Shown: positions 56,962-64,000 of the stretch, piece after piece
How the letters are laid out: each line of letters begins with the position of its first letter
Position numbering within the stretch: the first letter of the stretch is position 1
DNA from: JBNJGB01 sp051747385
Lineage (GTDB): Bacteria; Myxococcota_A; UBA9042; PHBI01; JACKFB01
Direction of reading: 5' to 3'
Assembly: GCA_051747385.1 (NCBI GenBank)
Contig: JBNJGB010000029.1
Coordinates: forward strand, 1-64,000
Length of the DNA: 64,000 nt
The notes under the pieces: generated by a model
Told to the model about the DNA's origin: nothing
The model's database searches: none
Seen by the model: only the letters and a program-made list of their open reading frames with translations
Translations under genes and position numbers: made by a program

Positions 56962-58623
56962 ATGGGGGATGTCGGCGCCGTCTTCTACCTGTCCCTCGTC
57001 CTCGTCGTGGGCTTCGTGGCCGCAGCCGCGCTCTACCCGGCGACGGTCGAGCAGGTCGCGCAGCGCATTCTCGACGCCACCGCCACGAACGTCGGCTGGA
57101 TGTACCTCCTGGCGACCAGCGGCTTCGTGCTCTTCATGCTGTTCCTGGCGCTGTCCAAGTTCGGCAGCATCCGCCTGGGCCCCGAAGGTGAGCCGCCCGA
57201 GTTCACGTTCCGGAACTGGCTCGCCATGATCTTCTCCGGCGGCATGGGCGTGGGGCTCGTGTTCTGGGGCGTCGCGGAGCCCATGATGCACTTCAACGAG
57301 CCGCCTCTGGGCATCGGAGAGCCCCGGACCGCCGAGGCCGCCCAGCTCGGGATGCGATACGCCTTCTTCCACTGGGGCTTTCACCAGTGGGCCAACTTCG
57401 CCCTCGTCGGCTTGGCCATCGCCTACGTCCGCTTCCGGCACAACAGCCACGGCCTGATCAGCGAGGCCTTCCGGCCGCTCCTGGGAAAGCGGATCGACGG
57501 GGCGTTGGGCAAGGCCATCGATGTCCTCGCCGTGGTCTCGACGGTCTTCGGCGTCGCCACCACGCTCGGACTGGGCGTCCTCCAGATCAACAGCGGCGTG
57601 GCGCGGCTGACCGACGTCCAGTACGGCACCACCTCGCAGTTCATGATCATGGCGGGCCTGGGGGCGCTGTTCATCGTCTCGGCGATGACCCCGCTCGACA
57701 AGGGCATCCGCTACCTGAGCAACGCCAACATGGCGCTCGCGGCCGGGCTCCTGCTCTTCGTCCTCGCGCTGGGGCCGACGCCGTTCATCTTCGGCGAGCT
57801 CACCCAGACCCTGGGCGAGTACCTGGGCCACATCGTCGAGATGAGCCTGGTGACGTCGCCCTACTCGGGCGAGCCCTGGGTGAAGCAGTGGACGATGTTC
57901 TATTGGGCCTGGGGGCTGAGCTGGGCGCCGTTCGTGGGCAGCTTCATCGCCCGGATCTCGCGAGGCCGTACCATCCGCGAGTTCGTCCTGGGCGTCATGA
58001 TCGTCCCCGTCGGGCTCAGCATGCTCTGGTTCTCCACCTTCGGCGGCTCGGCCATGCACTTCGAGCTGACGTCGAACGCCGGCATCGCGGACGCCGTCGC
58101 CGAGGAGGTGCCCGCCGGGCTCTACGTCCTGCTGGACCTGCTCCCGGGCGGCGGGATCGCCGCCATCGCCGCCGTGGCGCTGGTCTCCATGTTCGTCATC
58201 ACCTCCGCCGACTCGGCCACGTTCGTCCTGGGCATGTTCACCTCCAAGGGCGTGCTCAACCCCACCCGCTTCGTCCGCATCCTCTGGGGGGGCCTGCAGC
58301 TCCTGATGGCCTCGGTGCTCCTGCTGAGCGGCGGGCTGCAGGGGCTGCGGACGGTGTCCATCATCGCCGCGTTCCCCTTCATGCTGCTGATGATCCTCAT
58401 GGCCTGGTCGCTCCACAGGGACCTCGCGCTGGACGCCAGGCGACGCGAGCAGAAGGACCAGCTGCTCCGGGCGCGCGTCGAGCGCCTGCTGCTGAGGGAG
58501 TCCGAGCGAGAGGCGGAGGAGCGCGCCGACGAGGAACTCCACCCCACGACCCCCGAAGCGTCCGAGCCCCCGCAGGCCGGGGAGGGCGACGAGCCGAAGC
58601 CGCCGCCCGACGAGAGGAGCTGA
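56962..58623 (+). CDS. BCCT-family betaine/carnitine/choline transporter
   Basis: The 553-residue protein has about twelve transmembrane helices and the BCCT signatures IFSGGMGVGLVFWGVAEPMMHF, AFFHWGFHQWA, and the TM8 motif WAWGLSWAPFVGSFIARISRGRTIREF. It should import a quaternary-ammonium compatible solute driven by an ion gradient. The last 75 residues are charged (LLLRESEREAEERADEE) and could sense osmotic strength as in BetP. No choline-oxidation genes are nearby. The ATG at 56962 lacks a strong ribosome site, so the start is moderately certain. Confidence 0.92.
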   Translation: MGDVGAVFYLSLVLVVGFVAAAALYPATVEQVAQRILDATATNVGWMYLLATSGFVLFMLFLALSKFGSIRLGPEGEPPEFTFRNWLAMIFSGGMGVGLVFWGVAEPMMHFNEPPLGIGEPRTAEAAQLGMRYAFFHWGFHQWANFALVGLAIAYVRFRHNSHGLISEAFRPLLGKRIDGALGKAIDVLAVVSTVFGVATTLGLGVLQINSGVARLTDVQYGTTSQFMIMAGLGALFIVSAMTPLDKGIRYLSNANMALAAGLLLFVLALGPTPFIFGELTQTLGEYLGHIVEMSLVTSPYSGEPWVKQWTMFYWAWGLSWAPFVGSFIARISRGRTIREFVLGVMIVPVGLSMLWFSTFGGSAMHFELTSNAGIADAVAEEVPAGLYVLLDLLPGGGIAAIAAVALVSMFVITSADSATFVLGMFTSKGVLNPTRFVRILWGGLQLLMASVLLLSGGLQGLRTVSIIAAFPFMLLMILMAWSLHRDLALDARRREQKDQLLRARVERLLLRESEREAEERADEELHPTTPEASEPPQAGEGDEPKPPPDERS

Positions 58624-58688
58624 CCCTCGGGGGACCAGCTGCACAGTGAGGTCGAATCACCGCGTCATCAACGGTAGGATCCCCCTCC

Positions 58689-58940
58689 ATGACGTCGCTC
58701 GACACCATCGACGAGGCTGCGCGAGTCCAGGCGGAGGTCTGGCGCAGCATGGGCGGCTCGAAGCGCCTCGAGGTCGCCCTGCGCATGAGCGACGAGGCCC
58801 GCGACGTGGCTCGCGATGGGATCCGAGCCCGCCACCCGGGGTACGGTGAGCACGACGTGGAGCACGCGCTCCGGCGGATGCTGCTCGGAGACGAGCTCTT
58901 CCGCGCCGCCTGGCCGGACGCCCCGCTCCTCGACCCGTGA
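58689..58940 (+). CDS. Small hypothetical protein paired with a nucleotidyltransferase
   Basis: The 83-residue, mostly helical protein (DTIDEAARVQAEVWRSMGGS, IRARHPGYGEHDVEHALRRML) has no signal or known domain that I can name. Its stop overlaps the GTG start of the nucleotidyltransferase by 4 bases. Two-gene units of this kind, a small helical protein followed by a nucleotidyltransferase, recur in myxobacteria and planctomycetes and may be toxin-antitoxin-like, but no activity can be inferred from the sequence. Confidence 0.7.
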   Translation: MTSLDTIDEAARVQAEVWRSMGGSKRLEVALRMSDEARDVARDGIRARHPGYGEHDVEHALRRMLLGDELFRAAWPDAPLLDP

Positions 58941-59497
58941 GCGCGGCCGACTTCCTGCGCCGGCTGACCGAGGCCTTCGACGCCGCCGGCGCGCCGTACA
59001 TGCTCGTGGGCTCGTTCGCCAGCACGTACCACGGTGCGCCGCGCACCACGCAGGATGTGGACGTCGTGGTCGAGCTGGATCGCGCGAGTCTGGCGCGGCT
59101 GCTCGGGGCCCTTCCGGAGGAGCGCTACTACGTCTCGCGGGAGGCGGCCGTGGACGCGGTGCGCAGGAGGCAGCAGTTCAACGTCGTCGACCTCGAGACC
59201 GGCTGGAAGGCCGATCTGATCGTGAGAAAGGGGCGCCGGTTCTCCAGGGAGGAGTTCGGTCGCCGGGTCCACGCCGAGGTCCTGGGGGTCCCGGTGTGGA
59301 TCGCCAGCGCAGAGGACGTCGTGCTGTCGAAGCTCGAGTGGGCGTCCATGGGGGGAGGCTCCGAGCGACAGCTCCGCGACGTGGCCGGCGTCATCCGGAT
59401 CAGGGGCGACGCGCTGGACATCCTCTACATCGAGCGGTGGGCCCACGAACTCGGGGTCGATGAGCTGTGGCGCAGCGCCCGGGAGGCGGCCGGGTAG
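58937..59497 (+). CDS. Nucleotidyltransferase-fold protein
   Basis: The 186-residue protein has the Pol-beta nucleotidyltransferase motif: MLVGSFASTYHGAP, then TTQDVDVVVEL, which gives the GS...DxD pattern, and a later Asp in KADLIVRKG. AbiEii/MNT-type domains have this layout. The start is GTG in a 4-base overlap with the small gene before it. It could modify tRNA or protein in a toxin-antitoxin system; pairing with an 83-residue partner favours that but does not prove it. It converges on tonB with a 39-base gap. Confidence 0.78.
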   Translation: MSAADFLRRLTEAFDAAGAPYMLVGSFASTYHGAPRTTQDVDVVVELDRASLARLLGALPEERYYVSREAAVDAVRRRQQFNVVDLETGWKADLIVRKGRRFSREEFGRRVHAEVLGVPVWIASAEDVVLSKLEWASMGGGSERQLRDVAGVIRIRGDALDILYIERWAHELGVDELWRSAREAAG

Positions 59498-59536
59498 CGC
59501 GGTCTTTCCGGTACGTCCGGGGCGTCGAGAGGCCGG

Positions 59537-60382
59537 TCAGGTGCCGGGCTCGAAGGCCACCGTCCAGGGGACCCACATGGGCTTCGGCTCGCCGCCCACG
59601 GAGCCTGGTACGAAGCGGAGGCGGCGGGCCACGGAGCGGGCCTCCCGGTCGAAGGGCTGGCCGGCGCCCTCCACGACGCGGATCTCGTCGACGCGGCCGT
59701 CCTCGCCGACGAGCAGGCTCAGCTTGACCTCCACCACGCGGCCGAAGCGGGGCGCGTTCGGTGGATAGGTGCCCTGGACGCGCTTGTCGATCTTCGGGGC
59801 GACGCGCCGGGCGCCGCCGTCTCCGTCGCCGCCGCCTCCCCCTTCGCCGTCCTCGTCGCCGGTGCCGCCCTCGCCGCGGCGGACCTTCGTGTTGGAGTCC
59901 GTGGCCTCGACGCTCGGGTCGCCGAAGACGTCGTGCTCGCCCTTCTGGACCTTCACCTGGCCGGTGATGTTCACGTTGTCGAGCACCAGCGGCGCCGGCT
60001 CCTCCGGGGCGTCCGCGGGCTTGTCGGGCGCGTCCTTCGGCTTGGGCTGCCCCTTCTTCGCGGGCTTCGGCGCCTCCTTGTCCGGGCCGGGCTTCGGCTT
60101 TGGCTCCTTCTTCGGCTCCGGCTTCGGTGGAGGCTCCGGCTCCGGCTCGGGTTCGGGCTCGGGCTCCGGCGGCGGGGCGGGCTCGGGCTCGGGTTCGGGC
60201 TCGGGCTCCGGCTCGGGCAGGTCCACCTCCTCCTGGACGGTGCGGACCGCCGTGGGTTCCTCCACCTCGCGTGGCTCCGGGGCGGGACGGTCCGGCTCCG
60301 GCAGCGTGAGCACCAGCCAGAGGAAGGCCCCGTGGAGCAGCAGCGCGAACGCCGCCGCGCCGACCAGGCGGCGGGAGGCCAC
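59537..60382 (-). CDS. tonB: TonB energy-transducing protein
   Basis: The 281-residue protein has one N-terminal transmembrane helix (residues 9-28), a periplasm-spanning rod rich in Pro-Glu and Pro-Lys pairs (about 32-125), a Gly-rich segment and a C-terminal TonB domain (GTYPPNAPRFGRVVEVKLSLLVGEDGRVDEIRVVE). The upstream exbD and exbB genes complete the energising complex, which drives outer-membrane receptors with proton motive force. The last residues (TVAFEPGT) are the usual C-terminus. No TonB-dependent receptor is in the window. The GTG start directly abuts the exbD stop. Confidence 0.92.
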   Translation of the reverse strand: MASRRLVGAAAFALLLHGAFLWLVLTLPEPDRPAPEPREVEEPTAVRTVQEEVDLPEPEPEPEPEPEPAPPPEPEPEPEPEPEPPPKPEPKKEPKPKPGPDKEAPKPAKKGQPKPKDAPDKPADAPEEPAPLVLDNVNITGQVKVQKGEHDVFGDPSVEATDSNTKVRRGEGGTGDEDGEGGGGGDGDGGARRVAPKIDKRVQGTYPPNAPRFGRVVEVKLSLLVGEDGRVDEIRVVEGAGQPFDREARSVARRLRFVPGSVGGEPKPMWVPWTVAFEPGT

Positions 60383-60820
60383 CTACTCGATCTCCTGCGC
60401 CTTCGTGTTGATGGCGACGTCGCCGACACCCCAGACGCGGAGCTGGTCCACCAGGGAGATGACGCGGCCGTGGGAGAGTCGCTCGTCGGCGGCGACGAGG
60501 GCCTGGACGGGACCGCCCGCGGCCTGCAGCTCCTCCACGCGCGCCTCGACCCGCGCCATCGTCGTCGGCTCGCCGTTCAGGAACAGGTCGCCGTCGCGGG
60601 TCAGGACCAGGCCCAGGAGCGTCGGCTCCGTGTCCTGCGCGCTCGCGGCCGTGGGAAGCTGGAGGGGCACGTTCGGCGGGATCGAGGTCTGGAGCTGGTG
60701 CTGCACGAACTCGGTGCTCACCATGAAGATGATGAGGAGCACCAGGATGATGTCCACGAGGGGGATGACGTTGATCTCGTTCAGCCCCTCCTCGCCCTCG
60801 ACGTCGTAGGAGCCCGCCAC
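60383..60820 (-). CDS. exbD: ExbD/TolR-family proton channel component
   Basis: The 145-residue protein has a short cytoplasmic start (DVEGEEGLNEINVIPLVDI), one transmembrane helix (about residues 19-40, with the proton-carrying Asp in PLVDIILVLLIIFMV), and a periplasmic ExbD domain (LTRDGDLFLNGEPT, ALVAADERLSHGRVISLVDQL). With ExbB it forms the motor for TonB. The family-typical Asp is present at about residue 23. It starts at GTG one base past the exbB stop, and its own stop abuts tonB. Confidence 0.95.
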   Translation of the reverse strand: MAGSYDVEGEEGLNEINVIPLVDIILVLLIIFMVSTEFVQHQLQTSIPPNVPLQLPTAASAQDTEPTLLGLVLTRDGDLFLNGEPTTMARVEARVEELQAAGGPVQALVAADERLSHGRVISLVDQLRVWGVGDVAINTKAQEIE

Positions 60821-60821
60821 C

Positions 60822-61478
60822 TCAGGCCTCCCGCCGCGTGGCCGCCGGGCCGTCCGTCTTCAGGTGGGCCAGCACGAGGCGGGCCGTGGACTCGGCCTCG
60901 GTGGCGATGACCTTGGTCCGGCGCTTGAAGACGTTGAACGCGATGGCCGCCGGGATGGCGACGCCCAGGCCGACCGCCGTGGCGACCAGGGCCTCGGAGA
61001 TGCTGCCCATGACCAGGTTGGTCCGGGAGGCCCCCTCCAGGGCGCTCCGGAGCTGGCCGAAGGCGTTCAGGACGCCGATCACCGTGCCCAGCAGGCCGAT
61101 GAACGGGGCGTTGGTCGCCACGGTGCCCAGGATGCTCACGTAGCGGTCGTAGCGGACCCGCTCCCGGGCGATGGCGGCGTACATGACCTCCTCCACCGCC
61201 TCCACGCCGTCGTGCCAGGCGTCGATGGCGGCCCGGAGCACCCCGCCGGCCATGCCGGGCGTGTCGGAGACCAGGCGTCGGGCCGCGGGCTCGCCTCCCT
61301 CGCGCAGGGCCGCGAGCAGCGCGGCGGTCAGGCGGTCCATGCGCACGCGGTTCCGGCGCAGGAACACGGCGCGCTCCACCATCACGGCGACGGACAGGAC
61401 GCTCAGGCCGAGCAGGAGCCAGAGGACCCACTCGGCTCCCAGCGTCTCCAGGGCGTTGGCCAGGGACTCGATGAGCAT
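60822..61478 (-). CDS. exbB: ExbB/TolQ-family proton channel protein
   Basis: The 218-residue inner-membrane protein has three transmembrane helices: one near the start (about 15-35), and two in the conserved MotA/TolQ/ExbB region (ILGTVATNAPFIGLLGTVIGVLNAF and SISEALVATAVGLGVAIPAAIAFNVF). It forms the pentamer around ExbD. The ATG at 61478 gives the family start; a longer open frame would place an unlikely arginine-rich leader before it. It is the first gene of exbB-exbD-tonB, with a good promoter 22 bases upstream. Confidence 0.94.
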   Translation of the reverse strand: MLIESLANALETLGAEWVLWLLLGLSVLSVAVMVERAVFLRRNRVRMDRLTAALLAALREGGEPAARRLVSDTPGMAGGVLRAAIDAWHDGVEAVEEVMYAAIARERVRYDRYVSILGTVATNAPFIGLLGTVIGVLNAFGQLRSALEGASRTNLVMGSISEALVATAVGLGVAIPAAIAFNVFKRRTKVIATEAESTARLVLAHLKTDGPAATRREA

Positions 61479-61506
61479 GGGCGCATCCTTCGGTGCGGGG
61501 GCGGCC

Positions 61507-61535
61507 TGTATAGCGACGCGGAGCGGGAGTGGCCA
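61507..61535 (-). promoter_or_regulatory. Promoter of exbB-exbD-tonB
   Basis: TGGCCA (minus, 61535-61530), a 17-base spacer and TATACA (61512-61507) precede the exbB ATG at 61478. No Fur-box-like 19-bp palindrome was seen over it, although TonB systems are often iron-regulated. Confidence 0.6.
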
Positions 61536-61654
61536 GGGTCGAGGGGAGGCCAGGGCCGAGGGGGGCTGTAGGCGGAGCCCCGATGGAACAAGCCCCGCCC
61601 GGCCCCTGTTCCGATCTCGCGCATGACAGATGCAGCAGGTCCGGCGTCGGCGTC

Positions 61655-61683
61655 GTGACAAGGGCGGATCCGGCGTGTTAGAC
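61655..61683 (+). promoter_or_regulatory. Promoter of yebC-ruvCAB
   Basis: GTGACA (61655-61660), a 17-base spacer and TTAGAC (61678-61683) lie 43 bases ahead of the yebC ATG. The gap between exbB and yebC contains only these two divergent promoters. Confidence 0.45.
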
Positions 61684-61726
61684 CGCCCCTCCGACGGGAC
61701 CTGGTGCACCTCGACCGGAGACGTGC

Positions 61727-62482
61727 ATGGCTGGACACAACAAGTGGAGCGGGATCAAGCATCGCAAGGCGGCGGTGGACGCCAAGCGCGCGAAGATCTT
61801 CACGAAGATCATCAAGGAGATCACGGTCGCCGCGCGGCTGGGCGGCGGTGACCCGGACTCCAACCCGCGCCTGCGGTCGGCCGTCCAGGCCGCCAAGGAC
61901 GCGAACATGCCCTCGGACAACGTCGACCGGGCCATCAAGAAGGGCACCGGCGAACTGGAGGGCGTGAGCTACGAGGAGATGATCTACGAGGGCTACGGCC
62001 CCGAGGGCGTCGCCATCATGGTGGACGTGACCACCGACAACACGAACCGCGCCGTGTCGGAGGTGCGCAGCATCTTCAACAAGCGGGCCGGCAAGATGGC
62101 CGAGCCGGGCGCGGTGGCGTGGATGTTCGACGAGAAGGGCCAGGTCCAGGTGCCCAAGGACGGCGTGGACTTCGACACCATCCTGGAGCAGGCCATCGAG
62201 GCCGGCGCCGAGGACGTCGAGGACGCGGACGACGCGTGGCTCGTGACCACGGCCCGCGAGGATCTCTACGCGGTGGCCGGCGCGCTGGAGGAGGCCGGGC
62301 TCGCGACGAACGAGGTCAAGCTGGCGCGGGTCCCGCAGACGACCATCGAGGTCGGCGACGCGGGCGAGGCGCAGAAGATCCTGAACCTCGTCGAGGCCCT
62401 CGAGGACGCCGACGACGTCCAGGCCGTCTGGGCGAACTTCGACGTCACGGACGACGTCGCGTCTCAGCTCGCGGCCGAGTAG
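61727..62482 (+). CDS. yebC: YebC/PmpR-family translation-associated regulator
   Basis: The 251-residue protein starts MAGHNKWSGIKHRKAAVDAK and continues with ITVAARLGGGDPDSNPRLR, ANMPSDNVDRAIKKGTGE, YEGYGPEGVAIMVDVTTDN and EVRSIFNKRAGKMAEPGAVAW, all standard for the family, with normal length. YebC proteins have been described both as DNA-binding regulators and, more recently, as factors relieving ribosome stalling at polyproline. yebC-ruvC-ruvA-ruvB is a widely conserved order. Confidence 0.97.
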   Translation: MAGHNKWSGIKHRKAAVDAKRAKIFTKIIKEITVAARLGGGDPDSNPRLRSAVQAAKDANMPSDNVDRAIKKGTGELEGVSYEEMIYEGYGPEGVAIMVDVTTDNTNRAVSEVRSIFNKRAGKMAEPGAVAWMFDEKGQVQVPKDGVDFDTILEQAIEAGAEDVEDADDAWLVTTAREDLYAVAGALEEAGLATNEVKLARVPQTTIEVGDAGEAQKILNLVEALEDADDVQAVWANFDVTDDVASQLAAE

Positions 62483-62484
62483 CC

Positions 62485-62982
62485 ATGGGGCGGATCCTCG
62501 GCGTCGACCCCGGCACCCTGGCTACGGGGTGGGGGATCATCGACTCGTCGGGGCGGTCCGTTCGCCACCTGGGACACGGTGTCATCCGGACGCGGGCGAA
62601 GGAGCCCCTCTGGGAGCGGCTCCGCGTGATCCACGATGGCCTCGCCGAGGTCATCGCGGAGCACCGCCCGGAGATCCTGGCCCTCGAGGAGTGCTTCGTG
62701 TCGAGGAACGTCCAGTCGGCGCTCAAGCTGGGCCACACGCGCGGGGTCGTGATGGTGGCATGCACGGCGGCGACCATGGACGTGTTCGAGTACACCGCGA
62801 GCCAGGTGAAGAGCGTCGTGGCCGGCCACGGCCGCGCGCGGAAGCACCAGGTGCAGGAGATGGTGCGCGTGGCGCTCACCCTGCCGAAGGCCGCGCCGGA
62901 GGACGCCTCCGACGCCCTGGCCGCGGCCATCTGTCACGCCCACGTGGGCGGCTTCCGGGCGGCGCTGAGGGCGGCGAGATGA
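62485..62982 (+). CDS. ruvC: Holliday junction resolvase RuvC
   Basis: The 165-residue endonuclease has the four catalytic acids in expected places: Asp in LGVDPGTLATGWG, Glu in LALEECF, and the pair in PEDASDALAAAICH. ARKHQVQEMVR is also typical. It cuts four-way junctions symmetrically as a dimer, guided by RuvAB. The ATG at 62485 starts 2 bases after the yebC stop. Its TGA overlaps the ruvA ATG by 4 bases, a sign of coupled synthesis. Confidence 0.97.
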   Translation: MGRILGVDPGTLATGWGIIDSSGRSVRHLGHGVIRTRAKEPLWERLRVIHDGLAEVIAEHRPEILALEECFVSRNVQSALKLGHTRGVVMVACTAATMDVFEYTASQVKSVVAGHGRARKHQVQEMVRVALTLPKAAPEDASDALAAAICHAHVGGFRAALRAAR

Positions 62983-63599
62983 TCGCGTGGCTGAGGGGGG
63001 TGCTCCGGGCGCGGAGCGACGACCACGTCGTGCTGGACGTGCAGGGCGTGGGCTACCGGGTGACCGTGCCCGTGGGCGTGGCGGCGCAGACGCCGCTGGG
63101 CGAGGACGTACAGCTCTTCGTGCACACGCACGTCCGCGAGGATCAGATCGCCCTGTTCGGCTTCGAGGACGAGGGCCAGCGCACGGCGTTCGACCTGCTC
63201 CTGGCCGTGTCCGGCGTCGGGCCGAAGCTGGCGGTGGGCATCCTCGGGGACATCGGCCCCGGAGAGCTGGCGACCGCGGTGGAGACGGGCGACGTGAAGC
63301 GGCTCAAGAAGGCTCCGGGCGTGGGCAAGCGCCTCGCGGAGCGCCTGGCCGTGGAGCTGAAGGGCAAGCTCCCGAAGGCGGGCATCGCGGCCTCGTCCGG
63401 GGGCGCCGCGAGCGGACCGGTCCGGGCGACCCGGGTGGCGGCGCACGACGTCTGGGCCGACGTGGAGAGCGCCCTGCTCAACCTGGACTTCCGGAAGCAC
63501 GAGGTCGAGGGGGCCCTGAGCGGGCTGCGCCAGGACCACGACGAGACGAAGGACTTCGATACACTGCTGCGGGCGGCGCTGGGCGCGCTGAGGAAGTAG
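62979..63599 (+). CDS. ruvA: Holliday junction DNA-binding protein RuvA
   Basis: The 206-residue protein has the three RuvA domains: an N-terminal OB fold (MIAWLRGVLRARSDDHVVLD), two helix-hairpin-helix motifs (LLLAVSGVGPKLAVGIL and RLKKAPGVGKRLAERLAVEL), and the C-terminal three-helix domain that contacts RuvB (VWADVESALLNLDFRKHEVE). It holds the Holliday junction as a square tetramer. The start is fixed by its overlap with ruvC. Confidence 0.97.
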   Translation: MIAWLRGVLRARSDDHVVLDVQGVGYRVTVPVGVAAQTPLGEDVQLFVHTHVREDQIALFGFEDEGQRTAFDLLLAVSGVGPKLAVGILGDIGPGELATAVETGDVKRLKKAPGVGKRLAERLAVELKGKLPKAGIAASSGGAASGPVRATRVAAHDVWADVESALLNLDFRKHEVEGALSGLRQDHDETKDFDTLLRAALGALRK

Positions 63600-63606
63600 C
63601 GGACCG

Positions 63607-64000
<394 letters not shown>

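Overview
This is a high-GC chromosomal window, very probably from a member of the Myxococcota (formerly Deltaproteobacteria). The indicators are a MYXO-CTERM-type sorting tail on an exported hydrolase (about 56580-56690), the remnant of a DDDCDG-rich MopE-like metal-binding motif protein (about 56721-56850), a FrzS-like pseudo-receiver/coiled-coil protein, many lipoproteins with long low-complexity acidic stretches, and dense operons whose genes overlap by ATGA, GTGA or TTGA. No rRNA, tRNA, CRISPR array, phage or intact insertion sequence was recognised.

Layout. 1-381 is a 102-bp tandem repeat. 382-4529 (minus) holds xseA, an NtrC-type regulator and an outer-membrane protein. 4871-10085 holds pfkA, a PIN-PhoH ATPase and the cofactor genes nadC-birA-coaX. 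10103-15509 holds a conserved hypothetical, the FrzS-like protein and a lipoprotein. 15739-22570 is a tightly coupled nucleic-acid operon: recD2, an RNase II-family nuclease, an XPB-type helicase and a Bax1-type nuclease. 22638-25443 couples a membrane-anchored sulfotransferase to APS kinase, which makes its PAPS donor, plus a lipoprotein. 25490-29210 is murD-murC with a HEAT-repeat lipoprotein. 29301-30962 is a four-heme c-type cytochrome lipoprotein. 31350-34434 (minus) is the acetohydroxyacid synthase operon (large subunit, small ACT subunit, metallo-beta-lactamase-fold hydrolase). Its leader (34472-34804) contains a promoter and two successive leader-peptide/terminator units rich in Ile, Leu and Val codons. 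34824-38491 holds trmL, a zinc-finger ParA ATPase, a ComEA-like protein and a DUF3467 protein. 38661-43205 holds glpK and the translation/termination group rho-rpmE-prfA. 43800-50504 holds a helix-hairpin-helix outer-membrane protein, a lamin-tail-domain lipoprotein, a thermonuclease lipoprotein and another lipoprotein. 50766-56850 is a mixed, partly decayed stretch: radical SAM enzyme, broken N-type ATPase operon, cation/proton antiporter and CocE-type hydrolase. 56962-59497 holds a BCCT transporter and a two-gene nucleotidyltransferase module. 59537-61478 is exbB-exbD-tonB. 61727 to the end is yebC-ruvC-ruvA-ruvB, with ruvB cut by the window edge.

Several dispersed non-coding repeat families occupy the gaps, mostly between converging genes: a CGCAAAG family (1-345, 6129, 11298, 43249, 43558), a terminal-inverted-repeat element with an internal GGCAAG hexamer array (4610-4791 and 53242-53404, with a degenerate relative near 11410), and a G-run element predicted to form a G-quadruplex (31194 and 49550). 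The most striking regulatory feature is the apparent tandem attenuator ahead of the branched-chain amino-acid genes. The most striking gene association is the XPB-Bax1 pair, best known from archaea, embedded in a recD2/RNase operon. All functional calls are from reading motifs in the sequence; no database search was run.
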